NCBI GenBank assembly: GCA_041649335.1
Contig: JBAZNF010000008.1
Location: forward strand, 1-50,370
DNA: 50,370 bases
Direction of reading: 5' to 3'
Source of the DNA: JBAYGJ01 sp041649335
GTDB taxonomy: Bacteria > Patescibacteriota > Patescibacteriia > UBA10025 > JAHIVO01
A program made the position numbers and the translations under genes. The notes below the pieces were generated by a model. The model saw only the letters and a list, made by a program, of their open reading frames with translations. It searched no databases and had not been told where the DNA came from. Shown piece by piece: positions 16,679 to 24,667 of this stretch (positions within the stretch are counted from its first letter, which is position 1; every line of letters begins with the position of its first letter).

Positions 16679-17413
16679 ATGGCAGACCCGAAAGCCATTC
16701 TACTGGAAGAATACCACTTCCCGTTAATTAATCAGTATGGCCATCCCGTTGTCGGATGGAAGCCAACCACCAAAGGATTCGGCGGCCTTTGCAACCCGCG
16801 CGGATACGCCATGCCGCGAGTCGTCATCGTTGACGCGAAAGGACAGCCGCTCTACGATCAACCGTTGATTGTAGAAAATGCTGGGTCGATCGTGATCGCG
16901 CAGTTCGGCGAGAAAGTGGCGCTTATCCAAAACTACCGGATGGTGGGGAACCGAATTCTCCCCAATGCCGGTCCGGCTTACATCAAACGCCTGCAGGACG
17001 ATGGGTTATGGGACAAGCTTGTCGCTTCGCTCGGCCGTTGGTGCTGGGAAGCGCCCCGCGGTCTCGCTCCCCTCGAACAGGGTGACGAAGAATTGGAAAG
17101 ATTCATCATCCGGACGGCAAAGCTTGAAGCAGCCGAAGAAGCTGGCATCAAGATCGATGACGCCCGGATCGTGGGCATGGCAAACCTCAATTCCACGTTT
17201 TTCCCGCATGCCCAATACGTGGTGCATGCGATTATCACGTCGGTTGGGGAAAAGAATACCGAGGACCTCGAGTTGATCCAGGGTATGCAGTTATTTACTC
17301 TCAAACAGCTGCGAGACCTCAATCAGGCGGGCGAATTCGACGACGGAGCAACGCTCGCCGCGCTGGCCCTCTGCGGACTGCATCTGGGAGGGTCAGATGA
17401 ACAACCCGATTAA
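16679..17413 (+). CDS. Divergent Nudix-fold protein
   Basis: A 244-aa protein that resembles ADP-ribose pyrophosphatase-type Nudix proteins in its middle. There is a WEAPRG strand (residues 123-128) and a degenerate Nudix helix LEAAEEAGI (149-157) in which Glu150, Glu153, Glu154 and Gly156 are kept but the usual Arg before the first Glu is Leu149. The spacing before it is also longer than normal, so catalysis may be altered or lost. The first 70 residues are not recognised. GGAGTCCAGA precedes the ATG. It overlaps the SemiSWEET gene by 17 bases. Confidence 0.7.
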   Translation: MADPKAILLEEYHFPLINQYGHPVVGWKPTTKGFGGLCNPRGYAMPRVVIVDAKGQPLYDQPLIVENAGSIVIAQFGEKVALIQNYRMVGNRILPNAGPAYIKRLQDDGLWDKLVASLGRWCWEAPRGLAPLEQGDEELERFIIRTAKLEAAEEAGIKIDDARIVGMANLNSTFFPHAQYVVHAIITSVGEKNTEDLELIQGMQLFTLKQLRDLNQAGEFDDGATLAALALCGLHLGGSDEQPD

Positions 17414-17678
17414 ATGGGTGCGGCAACGTCCCACTATTGAACTCCTGGCCTATCTAACTATGGCCATGGAACTTAATCCGCTCTTCCAAGGAATCAAGAT
17501 TATCCGTCAATCAAGCGCCACCGACGTGTCTGTCTGGACATACATTATTATAGCGATGATTGGCACCATTTGGTTCGTCTATGGGCGGAAGATACGGAGT
17601 TTGCCGCTCATAATCGGCAATAGCATTAAAATAGTCACCAGCATTTTCGTTATCTTGACGATATGGTGGTACAGATAA
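17397..17678 (+). CDS. SemiSWEET/PQ-loop small transporter
   Basis: A 93-aa protein with three membrane helices and the PQ-loop/SemiSWEET layout: a helix ending NPLFQGIKIIRQSSATDVS, a second with SVWTYIIIAMIGTIWFVYG, and a third starting LPLIIGNSIKI. SemiSWEETs dimerise to carry sugars across the membrane; the substrate is unknown. The ATG lies inside the end of the preceding gene with a strong GGAGGG 4-5 bases upstream, so translation is coupled. A terminator follows. Confidence 0.85.
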   Translation: MNNPIKWVRQRPTIELLAYLTMAMELNPLFQGIKIIRQSSATDVSVWTYIIIAMIGTIWFVYGRKIRSLPLIIGNSIKIVTSIFVILTIWWYR

Positions 17679-17703
17679 AAAAGTAGCACATTACAGTATC
17701 CGA

Positions 17704-17732
17704 AACGCTCGTTACCCAACGGGCGTTTTTAA
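17704..17732 (+). terminator. Rho-independent terminator
   Basis: AACGCTCGTT pairs with AACGGGCGTT (10 bp, one G-U) around the loop ACCC, followed by five T. It ends the Nudix-like/SemiSWEET transcript. Confidence 0.9.
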
Positions 17733-17746
17733 TTTTATACAATACC

Positions 17747-17775
17747 TTGTAATTAAGGGTTTTTTTAGCTATGGT
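17747..17775 (+). promoter_or_regulatory. Promoter of the CCA-adding enzyme operon
   Basis: TTGTAA (17747-17752), a 17-base spacer, TATGGT (17770-17775). The start is predicted at about 17781-17782, directly at the base of a strong hairpin. Confidence 0.6.
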
Positions 17776-17780
17776 TAAGT

Positions 17781-17807
17781 GAGATTATGAGCTTGGCTCA
17801 TAATCTC
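17781..17807 (+). promoter_or_regulatory. Perfect 12-bp hairpin at the predicted mRNA 5' end
   Basis: GAGATTATGAGC and GCTCATAATCTC are exact complements around the loop TTG. With no T run behind it and a promoter just ahead, it should sit at the very 5' end of the cca mRNA. It may protect the mRNA from 5'-end-dependent decay, or as DNA serve as an operator. Confidence 0.6.
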
Positions 17808-17832
17808 ATCTCGAAAGGATTGAGAGACCTCT

Positions 17833-19311
17833 ATGAAAAAACTTGCTTTACTTTTAGCCAACAAACGATTCGCTTTCCTCCGCCGGCTCCAACACAAGTA
17901 CCCCGAGGCGGAGGTTTTTGTCGTGGGCGGCATTGTCCGTGACACAATTCTCAAACGCGAGTCAAAAGATTTCGACTTTGTCGTTCGGAACGTGCCTATC
18001 AAAAAACTCCAGGCTTTCCTGGTGAAAGAAGGTCGTGTCGATTTGGTAGGAAAAAATTTCGGCATCCTGAAATTCATGCCTAAAGGATTCAGGGGCCTTG
18101 AAGCCATCGACATCGCCTTGCCCCGCACGGAACATGCACTCCTGACAGGCGGGTACCGGGATTTTGACGTACAGTCGGATCCAGAACTGCCGATAGCCAA
18201 AGACCTGTCCCGCCGCGATTTCACCATCAACGCGCTGGCCTACGACATTTTTCATAAAATGTTGATTGACGAATTTAACGGCGCGAACGACCTCAAGAAA
18301 AAAATCATCCGCACCGTCGGGAAACCGGCTGAACGGTTTAAAGAAGATTACTCGCGTATCCTGCGGGCACTACGTTTTGCCTGCCAGCTAGGCTTCGCCA
18401 TAGAAAAACAAACGTTCTCCGCCATGAAAAAACTGGCGCCACGTATCAATGACAAAAAAAATGGCGATTTCATCGTGCCGAGAGAAACTGTCAGCCGCGA
18501 ACTGGTAAAGGCATTTATTGCCGATCCAGTCCGGGCATTCGACCTGTTTGACCGGTCCGGGCTAACCAGGCAACTGATGCCCGAACTGCTGAAAATGAAA
18601 ACATGCCCCCAACCCCGCAACTTCCACAGCGAGGGCGATGTCTGGAAGCATACCAAACTCTGCCTGCAAAATTTGACGACTAAAAAATTCAGAAAAAAAT
18701 TCGGCACGATACCACTGTCCGGCGAACTGGTCCTGGGACTGCTGTTCCACGATCTGGGCAAACCGTATACCATCCAGCGATCCGACCGGCTCCGGTTCAA
18801 TAACCATGACTCCATCGGCGCAGACAAGGCGCGGGCGATAATGGAACGGCTGAAAATTTCCAGTGCCGGCGTGGACATCGAAAAAACCGTCTGGCTAATC
18901 AGCCGGCATATGCTCGGGGTGCACACGAAAAAATCGCCCATGAAAAAAACCACCCTGGAAAAATACTTCTTCAATGAGCAGCATCCGGGCCGCGACCTGC
19001 TCCGGCTGATGTACGCTGACGTCATGGCCAGTATCCCGTCAGCCGGCCAGCCGGATTTTTCCGATTACATTAACCTGGAGAACCAATACCTGGCTCTGAA
19101 AAAAACCGCCCGGACACGTTTAACATTACCCCCGCCGCTCATTGACGGTTTTGCCATAATGAAGCTCATGAAGCTCGCGCCTGGCCCGCTGGTCGGCGAC
19201 CTCAAGGATAAGGTGCGGGAGGAACAACTCAAAGGCAACCTCCGTACCAAACCTGAGGCTGTCGCATTCCTGAATAAACACAACTCCCATGCAAAAAATC
19301 ACCGTCGATAA
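17833..19311 (+). CDS. cca: CCA tRNA nucleotidyltransferase with HD domain
   Basis: A 492-aa class II CCA-adding enzyme or poly(A) polymerase. The nucleotidyltransferase head has VVGGIVRD (30-37) and DFDFVV with the metal-binding aspartates Asp46 and Asp48, then SRRDFTINALAYD and the IRTVGKPAERFKEDYSRILRALRF segment. An HD phosphohydrolase domain follows (LLFHDLGKP, His306-Asp307). The HD domain favours a CCA enzyme with end-processing activity over PcnB. At least one tRNA here (Lys) lacks an encoded CCA and needs this activity. The next gene starts inside its 3' end. Confidence 0.93.
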   Translation: MKKLALLLANKRFAFLRRLQHKYPEAEVFVVGGIVRDTILKRESKDFDFVVRNVPIKKLQAFLVKEGRVDLVGKNFGILKFMPKGFRGLEAIDIALPRTEHALLTGGYRDFDVQSDPELPIAKDLSRRDFTINALAYDIFHKMLIDEFNGANDLKKKIIRTVGKPAERFKEDYSRILRALRFACQLGFAIEKQTFSAMKKLAPRINDKKNGDFIVPRETVSRELVKAFIADPVRAFDLFDRSGLTRQLMPELLKMKTCPQPRNFHSEGDVWKHTKLCLQNLTTKKFRKKFGTIPLSGELVLGLLFHDLGKPYTIQRSDRLRFNNHDSIGADKARAIMERLKISSAGVDIEKTVWLISRHMLGVHTKKSPMKKTTLEKYFFNEQHPGRDLLRLMYADVMASIPSAGQPDFSDYINLENQYLALKKTARTRLTLPPPLIDGFAIMKLMKLAPGPLVGDLKDKVREEQLKGNLRTKPEAVAFLNKHNSHAKNHRR

Positions 19312-20254
19312 CGCACAGGACGGCCAGCGTCTGGACAAATTCCTGACGGAACACTGGCCGGACAAGACCCGTTCCCAAATCCAGAAACTGATCAGGTCCG
19401 GCGCTGTTCTGGTAAACGGGGAGGTGCCATCCGTCCATCATTTTCTCAAAGAACGCGACATCATCGAGATCAACCAACCGCAGCCCGTCGCGGCCGCGCG
19501 CGTGTCAAGACAAGAAACGCAATCGCAAAATGAAAAAAACAGCCCCACGCCCGAACCGGCCATCGTTGCCGAAACCGCGGACTACATCATCCTGCACAAA
19601 CCGGCCGGCCTGCTGGTCCATGAAGGTGCCGGCGAAAAAGAACCAACGCTGGTCGACTGGCTGCTGAAAAAATATCCGGCTATTGTAAAAATCGGAGAAG
19701 ATCCGGCCCGGCCCGGCATTGTCCATCGACTGGACAGGGAAGTGTCGGGACTGATGGTCGTCGCCAAAACACAAGCTATGTTCGACCATCTAAAAGAACA
19801 GTTCCGGAACCGGACCATCAAAAAAGAATACACCGCGCTGGTCAACGGCCACCCGGCCAAAGAAGAAGATGAAATCACGTTTAACATCGACCGGAGCGAA
19901 ACGACGGATTTCAAAATGGCCGCCATACCCACATCAGGCACCGACAACCGCGGCCGGCATGCGGTCACCGCATTTGAAGTGGTCAAACGATACGCCAAAT
20001 ATACCCTGCTCATTGTCCGGCCAAAAACCGGCCGTACGCACCAGATCCGCGTCCACCTCAATGCCTACGGCCTGCCGATCGCCGGCGACCTGGTCTATTG
20101 CCCGACCAAGCTCCGCCAAAAAAATCGCCTGTCATTAAACCGTATATTTCTCCAGGCTACCCAGCTGGGTTTCAATGATCTCAACGGCCTGTGGCAACAA
20201 TACAGCGAGAAACTGGATCCAGAACTCCAGCTATTTCTCCACTCGCTGAAATAG
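19289..20254 (+). CDS. RluD/RluA-family pseudouridine synthase
   Basis: A 321-aa RluA-superfamily enzyme that isomerises uridine in rRNA or tRNA. An S4 RNA-binding domain occupies about residues 1-70 (QRLDKFLTEHWPDKTRSQIQKLI). The catalytic block GIVHRLDREVSGLMVV follows, with Asp149 in HRLD. Later blocks are KKEYTALVNGH and PKTGRTHQIRVHL. It overlaps the end of the cca gene by 23 bases, so the two RNA-modifying genes are coupled. S4-containing members include RluC and RluD; the exact target uridine is not predictable. Confidence 0.93.
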   Translation: MQKITVDNAQDGQRLDKFLTEHWPDKTRSQIQKLIRSGAVLVNGEVPSVHHFLKERDIIEINQPQPVAAARVSRQETQSQNEKNSPTPEPAIVAETADYIILHKPAGLLVHEGAGEKEPTLVDWLLKKYPAIVKIGEDPARPGIVHRLDREVSGLMVVAKTQAMFDHLKEQFRNRTIKKEYTALVNGHPAKEEDEITFNIDRSETTDFKMAAIPTSGTDNRGRHAVTAFEVVKRYAKYTLLIVRPKTGRTHQIRVHLNAYGLPIAGDLVYCPTKLRQKNRLSLNRIFLQATQLGFNDLNGLWQQYSEKLDPELQLFLHSLK

Positions 20255-20256
20255 TA

Positions 20257-20285
20257 TTGACAATACCACCCTAAACCGCTATGCT
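20257..20285 (+). promoter_or_regulatory. Promoter of rplS
   Basis: TTGACA (20257-20262), a 17-base spacer, TATGCT (20280-20285). The leader to rplS is about 28 bases. Confidence 0.85.
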
Positions 20286-20319
20286 GGGGTGGCTAATTAT
20301 TATTATGTAGGGCAATTTT

Positions 20320-20658
20320 ATGGTAAACATCAACGAACTGAACCAGCCGAAACTAAAAAAAGACCTGCCGGCCATCAATCCTGGCTATACCGTCATCGTC
20401 CACCAAAAAATCAAGGAAGGGGAAAAAGAACGCACCCAAAAATTTGAAGGGATGGTCATATCGCGGCGCGGCGGCCAGGGCTTGTCCGCTACCATCACGG
20501 TACGCAAAATATCCGAAGGCATCGGCGTTGAGAAAATCTTCCCGCTCCACTCTCCGACGATTTCAAAAATCGAAGTGGTGAAAAAAGCGAAAGTCCGCCG
20601 AGCCAAGCTGTACTACCTCCAGGGGTATAAAAAGAAACTGAAGGAAACGGCCGCTTAA
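20320..20658 (+). CDS. rplS: 50S ribosomal protein L19
   Basis: A 112-aa L19, located at the 30S-50S interface. Family blocks are NPGYTVIVHQKIKEGEKER, QKFEGMVISRRGGQGLSATITVRKISEGIGVEKIFPLHSP and the end KVRRAKLYYLQGYKKK. The length is normal. It has its own strong promoter and is followed by tRNA-Leu and tRNA-His on the same strand, which may share the transcript. Confidence 0.97.
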   Translation: MVNINELNQPKLKKDLPAINPGYTVIVHQKIKEGEKERTQKFEGMVISRRGGQGLSATITVRKISEGIGVEKIFPLHSPTISKIEVVKKAKVRRAKLYYLQGYKKKLKETAA

Positions 20659-20681
20659 AAAATTATTTCTTCGACTCATTT

Positions 20682-20768
20682 GCGGACGTGGTGCAATTGG
20701 TAGACACGCTACCTTGAGGTGGTAGTGCCCTTCTGGGCTTGGAGGTTCAAATCCTCTCGTCCGCACCA
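20682..20768 (+). tRNA. tRNA-Leu (anticodon GAG)
   Basis: Acceptor GCGGACG/CGTCCGC; anticodon stem CTACC/GGTAG with loop TTGAGGT, anticodon GAG; long variable arm GCCC/GGGC as expected for Leu; T stem GGAGG/CCTCT; discriminator A with encoded CCA. It begins 23 bases after rplS. Confidence 0.95.
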
Positions 20769-20773
20769 ACCAT

Positions 20774-20849
20774 GGTGGCTATAGCACAGTGGTTAGTGCA
20801 TCGGTCTGTGGCACCGATGACGAGGGTTCGAATCCCTCTAGCCACCCCA
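20774..20849 (+). tRNA. tRNA-His (anticodon GTG)
   Basis: Acceptor with the extra G-1 opposite C73 (GGTGGCTA / TAGCCACC), D stem GCAC/GTGC, anticodon stem TCGGT/ACCGA with loop CTGTGGC, anticodon GTG; T stem GAGGG/CCCTC; encoded CCA. The overall sequence is close to the E. coli tRNA-His ends. Confidence 0.95.
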
Positions 20850-20853
20850 AAAG

Positions 20854-20894
20854 TTAGCTAATTAAACCTATACGAGATCAATTAGCTGATTTTT
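20854..20894 (+). terminator. Terminator after the tRNA genes
   Basis: TTAGCTAATT pairs with AATTAGCTGA (one G-U) across a 16-base loop, followed by five T. It ends the rplS/tRNA transcript and faces the convergent propeller gene. Confidence 0.65.
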
Positions 20895-20970
20895 GATTAA
20901 AAAGATTTATTGTGGAACGTAACGAGCTGAAGCACAAACATCAGTTCAACGACTACAGAATTAAGTCTCC

Positions 20971-22848
20971 CTATCTACTGAGCTCACTGTCTGCCAACGG
21001 GCGGCCAATCGGTGCCGACCACCGCAGATTGTTACCCCGTAAGTTTATTGAGTGTACAGACCCATTTTCGTCGGCTCTGTCTATCACATATACAATATCA
21101 TCATATACACCAATGCTCTGCATATCTCCATTCGGCAGCGTCATCAGTACCTCGCCGGTCGCCACATCCCGTATCTCAAGTTTGCTCTGCCGGGCGACCG
21201 TTGTCTTGACCACCAAATATTTCCCGCGCATATCCACCTGCGATAGCTTGGTATCTCCGGTAAATGTTTCGCTCCACAATTTTTCTTCCTCTGAATTATA
21301 CACCGTAATGAAGTTATCAATCACATCACTGTCGTTAGTATTATAATAGATAAAATAATCCCCTGATACCATATAACCGCTATTGCTAATATTAAACATA
21401 TCGTCATCATAGAACCCTGGGTGATTCACCGTATAGAGGCATAATATTTCTGCGGACTGGCTATTGCTGCGCACACACGAGTCCCGTTCTACGTTATCGA
21501 CCGTGTACTCCAATACACCCGTCTGCAAATCTCTTGCTTGCAGCTCTGATTTATTACGGATATAAAACGTCTGATGATAGACCGCCTCCCCCCAGACAAA
21601 GGTGGTACCGAGTTCAGTATCAATAAAATTCCATAACTGGTTGATGGAGCCATCAGTAGGGTTTATCGTGTATGCAGCATACGTTTTGGTCCGAGGGATG
21701 TTTTGTTTTATTTCCCAATTATACTGCCGATCCCGCAAGGCAATATAGAGTTGTTTAGCGTCATCCTTGGCGGCAAAGACGTGGACATCTTTCGGGTCGG
21801 CATCGCCCAATGCCAGTTCCGTTTGGTTAATATCACCCGTCACTGGATTGACGGTAGCCATATAATACTTCACCGGCGTTGGGGTCAGTTGACCACCGCC
21901 TGCAACATTTTCGTATTCTGGATACCAATAGTATAGTACGTCCGGTGCATCGGAATAATTACCCTCAAATGTTGGTAAATCGGCAAGCTGATCACCGGTC
22001 ACGCTGTCAACCAAGATGCCTAGCTTTTCCTTGGCATTGTACATGAGGAGGTTGCCACTGGCTAAGAGTTTGATACTGCCGAGCTGTCGTTTCCCCGGCG
22101 CAATGCCCGTCGAGTAAACGATGTCTTCCTGTTGCCATACCTGTTTTCCGGTGGTTTTTTCTAGGGCTACCATCGAATATTTGTCGATTGGGATGTACAA
22201 GCGCTGGTCGTCCTGTAGCATAGCGTCACGCTGGTATGAATCAATAGCGGTTTCCCAGAGTACTTCTCCAGTCGAACGCTGTAGTGCCTGCACCGTGTGA
22301 TAATTAGTACCAACAAAGAGAGTGTCTCCGTCGACAAGAATATTATAGAATGATGAATCAACGGCATATCCTGCCCGTATCAGCGCATCGTCGAGAAGCC
22401 CGCTTGTGCACACATATTCGTCGGCATGCCTATCGATCCAGCTCTCTGAGACGATATTGAAATCGTTATCATAAGTTAGCGGATAGCCACTCCTTGGTCC
22501 GCCGCAACATCCCTCAAATAGCTGATATATGACCTGCGGACCGCCTTCACACTGAACAATATTGTCCACTGATAGGGGGGCATAGACGTCTTTTTTTTCA
22601 AAATATAAATCAGCGATTTTATCCCAAGCAATTGGACCGGTGATCTCTCCGCTCGGCAGAAATTTTGAATCTCCGTAATCCAACAGAATGCTCTTACGTG
22701 CCACTATCCAAAACACTAGCAGTCCACTGACCAAAAAGATCAAACCGACGACGAGCCAAAACCACCACTTCTTGTAAAACTTTTTCTTTGATTTTTCTTG
22801 CTGTTTACTTACTGGCAGCCCATTTTGTTGTGGTGGTAGATTTTCCAT
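20971..22848 (-). CDS. Membrane-anchored PQQ-like beta-propeller protein
   Basis: A 625-aa protein with a short Gln/Lys-rich cytoplasmic tail, one membrane helix (about 29-50) and a large outer domain. That domain has repeated propeller strands of the PQQ-like type, for example VQALQRSTGEVLWETAI, VALEKTTGKQVWQQEDI and VYNSEEEKLWSETF (D/STG..W pattern). Such propellers include BamB-like scaffolds and quinoprotein dehydrogenases. No dehydrogenase catalytic residues are recognised, so a binding or scaffold role is more likely. A Cys cluster (EGCCGGP) lies near residue 112. The motif KKKFYKKWWFW before the helix is shared with the small protein at 23156. A TATAAT sits about 22 bases before the ATG. 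Confidence 0.75.
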   Translation of the reverse strand: MENLPPQQNGLPVSKQQEKSKKKFYKKWWFWLVVGLIFLVSGLLVFWIVARKSILLDYGDSKFLPSGEITGPIAWDKIADLYFEKKDVYAPLSVDNIVQCEGGPQVIYQLFEGCCGGPRSGYPLTYDNDFNIVSESWIDRHADEYVCTSGLLDDALIRAGYAVDSSFYNILVDGDTLFVGTNYHTVQALQRSTGEVLWETAIDSYQRDAMLQDDQRLYIPIDKYSMVALEKTTGKQVWQQEDIVYSTGIAPGKRQLGSIKLLASGNLLMYNAKEKLGILVDSVTGDQLADLPTFEGNYSDAPDVLYYWYPEYENVAGGGQLTPTPVKYYMATVNPVTGDINQTELALGDADPKDVHVFAAKDDAKQLYIALRDRQYNWEIKQNIPRTKTYAAYTINPTDGSINQLWNFIDTELGTTFVWGEAVYHQTFYIRNKSELQARDLQTGVLEYTVDNVERDSCVRSNSQSAEILCLYTVNHPGFYDDDMFNISNSGYMVSGDYFIYYNTNDSDVIDNFITVYNSEEEKLWSETFTGDTKLSQVDMRGKYLVVKTTVARQSKLEIRDVATGEVLMTLPNGDMQSIGVYDDIVYVIDRADENGSVHSINLRGNNLRWSAPIGRPLADSELSR

Positions 22849-22914
22849 AAAGCAATATATTGTTAGTTATTATAATTTTATTAGTCGCAAAACGCCGCCA
22901 TTATATATAATAAC

Positions 22915-23085
22915 TTAGTCGACACACCAAAAGACTGCTTGACCATTATCCATATAGTTCCCACATCCAGTATACCTATTAGTCCGCGAGCATTTTCCCG
23001 AAGTTGAAGGCTCCTCGGCTAGACACAACCCCGTGGAGCATTCAGGGCATATATTTTCCAGAACGGCGCGAAGTTCTTCATTCAT
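22915..23085 (-). CDS. Very small cysteine-rich protein (56 aa)
   Basis: An open frame of 56 codons starting with ATG at 23085 and ending in TAA. The protein begins MNEELRAVLENICPEC and ends QAVFWCVD. It has six cysteines, at residues 13, 16, 21, 32, 41 and 54, including a CPEC pair. There is no signal peptide or membrane helix, and no Shine-Dalgarno site is clear. It fills an otherwise empty gap between two minus-strand envelope genes, one of which (23156) is also Cys-rich. The six cysteines suggest a zinc site or disulphides. It could still be a chance frame. Confidence 0.5.
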   Translation of the reverse strand: MNEELRAVLENICPECSTGLCLAEEPSTSGKCSRTNRYTGCGNYMDNGQAVFWCVD

Positions 23086-23155
23086 AGGGCTTAGATGTTC
23101 TTGATCAATTATTTTTTTAATAGACTAAAATACTAAAAACAGAACAATGATGGGC

Positions 23156-23386
23156 CTAGAATATTGCATCAATGATATATTCGGCCATGCTGTGGCACAT
23201 CGGCGACGGGCAAGGCGGACAGTATTGTCCAGGTACGCATGCTTCGCAGTATACGTACGTGCAGGTTTCCCAAGTAAACAAAAAAATAATTATCGCAGCG
23301 AGTACAACGGGAATGATGCCCCAAAACCACCATTTCTTATAAAATCTCTTCTTTGGCCGGAGTTGAGGTTGGGGCCGTTGGTCCAT
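23156..23386 (-). CDS. Small single-span membrane protein with a Cys-rich outer tail
   Basis: A 76-aa protein. A basic, Pro/Gln-rich start leads to KKRFYKKWWFWG and one membrane helix (about 19-38). A short tail follows with six cysteines at residues 42, 47, 50, 56, 59 and 64 (CTYVYCEAC, CPPCPSPMC). The helix entry motif is nearly identical to that of the propeller protein at 20971, suggesting shared origin or shared membrane targeting. Function is unknown. The Cys spacing could bind a metal or form disulphides outside the cell. Confidence 0.65.
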   Translation of the reverse strand: MDQRPQPQLRPKKRFYKKWWFWGIIPVVLAAIIIFLFTWETCTYVYCEACVPGQYCPPCPSPMCHSMAEYIIDAIF

Positions 23387-23416
23387 AAATTTAATTTTTA
23401 TTTATCTTATTCAAAT

Positions 23417-24181
23417 TTATATTATTTTATGAGCCCCAACAAATGCCCAGGCGACTGGAATTAAAATTACTAATAAAATTATGACAAAAACAACAACTAA
23501 AACAAGCGATCTCCTGAATATTTCCAGTTTGCTAACCCTTGGGTGGGGCTTCTTTTTTCCGTCTGGCAGCACTTCCCCGGGGTATAACTTTCTTTGTTTT
23601 TTGATATAAAAAGTGACGAAAAGAAATCCGGCCAATAACAAACCGCCAATTATTAATAAAATCGTATTGGCCGCTTCCATGGTCTTGGCATATTCCGCAA
23701 GCTCAGCTTCATAAATATCATAATAATTATCATGATCCGCTTCAAGTTTGTAACTGGGGTGGCTGTAAATACCGCAGCCAAGACTCCACCTTTGGATGCC
23801 CAGCCAATTAAAAATAAAACCTAGTAAAACAAAAAATACAAGGGCGGTCACAACCCTCATTAAAGGTTTTTTTATCTTTATTTTTCTTGCTTCATTCTGC
23901 TGCTGTTGCTCGTCCACTTTTTGGTTTTTCTCCTGTTCTGATGCCGAAATTTGGCGCATCTTTCTGTTAATCGCTATCAAATTAACAACATAGCTTGCCC
24001 CGATTAGCATTAAAATTATGGCAACAAACCCGCAAAAATAAACTAACAGCGGAAAGGGATTACCAAAATCATCACACGCCACACCTAACTCAAAACTAGA
24101 GATTTCGACTTCATCAACCGCCGTCTGGGCAAAAGCGACAAGAGGAACAAGCAGTATGAATAATAAAAATAATTTGTTCAT
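23417..24181 (-). CDS. Multi-pass membrane protein of unknown function
   Basis: A 254-aa protein with a signal-peptide-like start (MNKLFLLFILLVPLVAFAQ) and hydrophobic segments at about 43-66, 109-128, 170-190 and 226-250. A Gln/Lys-rich, probably cytoplasmic loop with coiled-coil character (EQEKNQKVDEQQQQNEARK) lies between the first two. No family is recognised. It sits 30 bases upstream of the Cys-rich protein gene at 23156 on the same strand, so they are probably co-transcribed. Confidence 0.65.
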   Translation of the reverse strand: MNKLFLLFILLVPLVAFAQTAVDEVEISSFELGVACDDFGNPFPLLVYFCGFVAIILMLIGASYVVNLIAINRKMRQISASEQEKNQKVDEQQQQNEARKIKIKKPLMRVVTALVFFVLLGFIFNWLGIQRWSLGCGIYSHPSYKLEADHDNYYDIYEAELAEYAKTMEAANTILLIIGGLLLAGFLFVTFYIKKQRKLYPGEVLPDGKKKPHPRVSKLEIFRRSLVLVVVFVIILLVILIPVAWAFVGAHKII

Positions 24182-24232
24182 AATTTAAAATTTAATTTGG
24201 TATCCCCAGTAAATTTTAGCACATGGCAAACA

Positions 24233-24268
24233 AAATAAATACCCGCGGTAAAGCGGGTATTTATTTTT
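24233..24268. terminator. Bidirectional terminator
   Basis: AATAAATACCCGC and GCGGGTATTTATT pair over 13 bp around a six-base loop, with T runs on both strands. It ends the cold-shock gene on the minus strand. Confidence 0.85.
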
Positions 24269-24283
24269 ACCAGCATTGAAAAT

Positions 24284-24481
24284 TTATGCCTTACTGACCT
24301 TGACTGCGGCTGGGCCTTTCGGCGTGTCCGAGACTTCGAATGTGACTGCGTCACCTTCGTGGAGCTCGCTGAAAGTGATGCCCTGGAGTTCGTTGGCGTG
24401 GAAGAACAGGTCCTTAGCCTGGCCCTCTGACGTGATGAACCCGAAGTTCTTGTCGGTCAGCTTCTTGATTGTTCCGTTCAT
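24284..24481 (-). CDS. Cold-shock domain protein (CspA family)
   Basis: A 65-aa single cold-shock domain that binds single-stranded RNA or DNA. RNP1 is KNFGFIT at 11-17 and RNP2 is LFFHAN at 25-30; the usual Gly in RNP1 is replaced by Asn. The closing GPAAVKV is typical. It has its own promoter and a leader of about 64 bases, and a terminator follows. A leader this long is common in cold-shock genes, where it can control translation by temperature, but no structure is shown here. Confidence 0.95.
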   Translation of the reverse strand: MNGTIKKLTDKNFGFITSEGQAKDLFFHANELQGITFSELHEGDAVTFEVSDTPKGPAAVKVSKA

Positions 24482-24551
24482 ATAGATTGGGGGAAATCAA
24501 CTGATTAGATGGGGAGATGCTGTGAGATGAAATTCGACCTATTTGTTTATC

Positions 24552-24580
24552 ACTATACTTCAATTACGCAAATTTAGCAA
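24552..24580 (-). promoter_or_regulatory. Promoter of the cold-shock gene
   Basis: Minus strand: TTGCTA (24580-24575), a 17-base spacer, TATAGT (24557-24552). Confidence 0.65.
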
Positions 24581-24667
24581 GCCGAAGGCCCAAGCTTGCC
24601 AAAAAAAATAACCGCACGTCTGCAATACGGATCATTTATAGGTCACGCTCAATTGCTCTGGGTAATA

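Noticed and set aside
20563..20769. Open frame of 68 codons on the minus strand over tRNA-Leu and the end of rplS
   Set aside because: It begins with RTRGFEPP, an antisense tRNA artefact, and overlaps two well-supported genes.
24575..24608. GCAAGC...GCTTGC with an A/T run near the cold-shock promoter as a terminator
   Set aside because: The T run would precede the stem on the minus strand and an A run follows it on the plus strand, so neither orientation fits.
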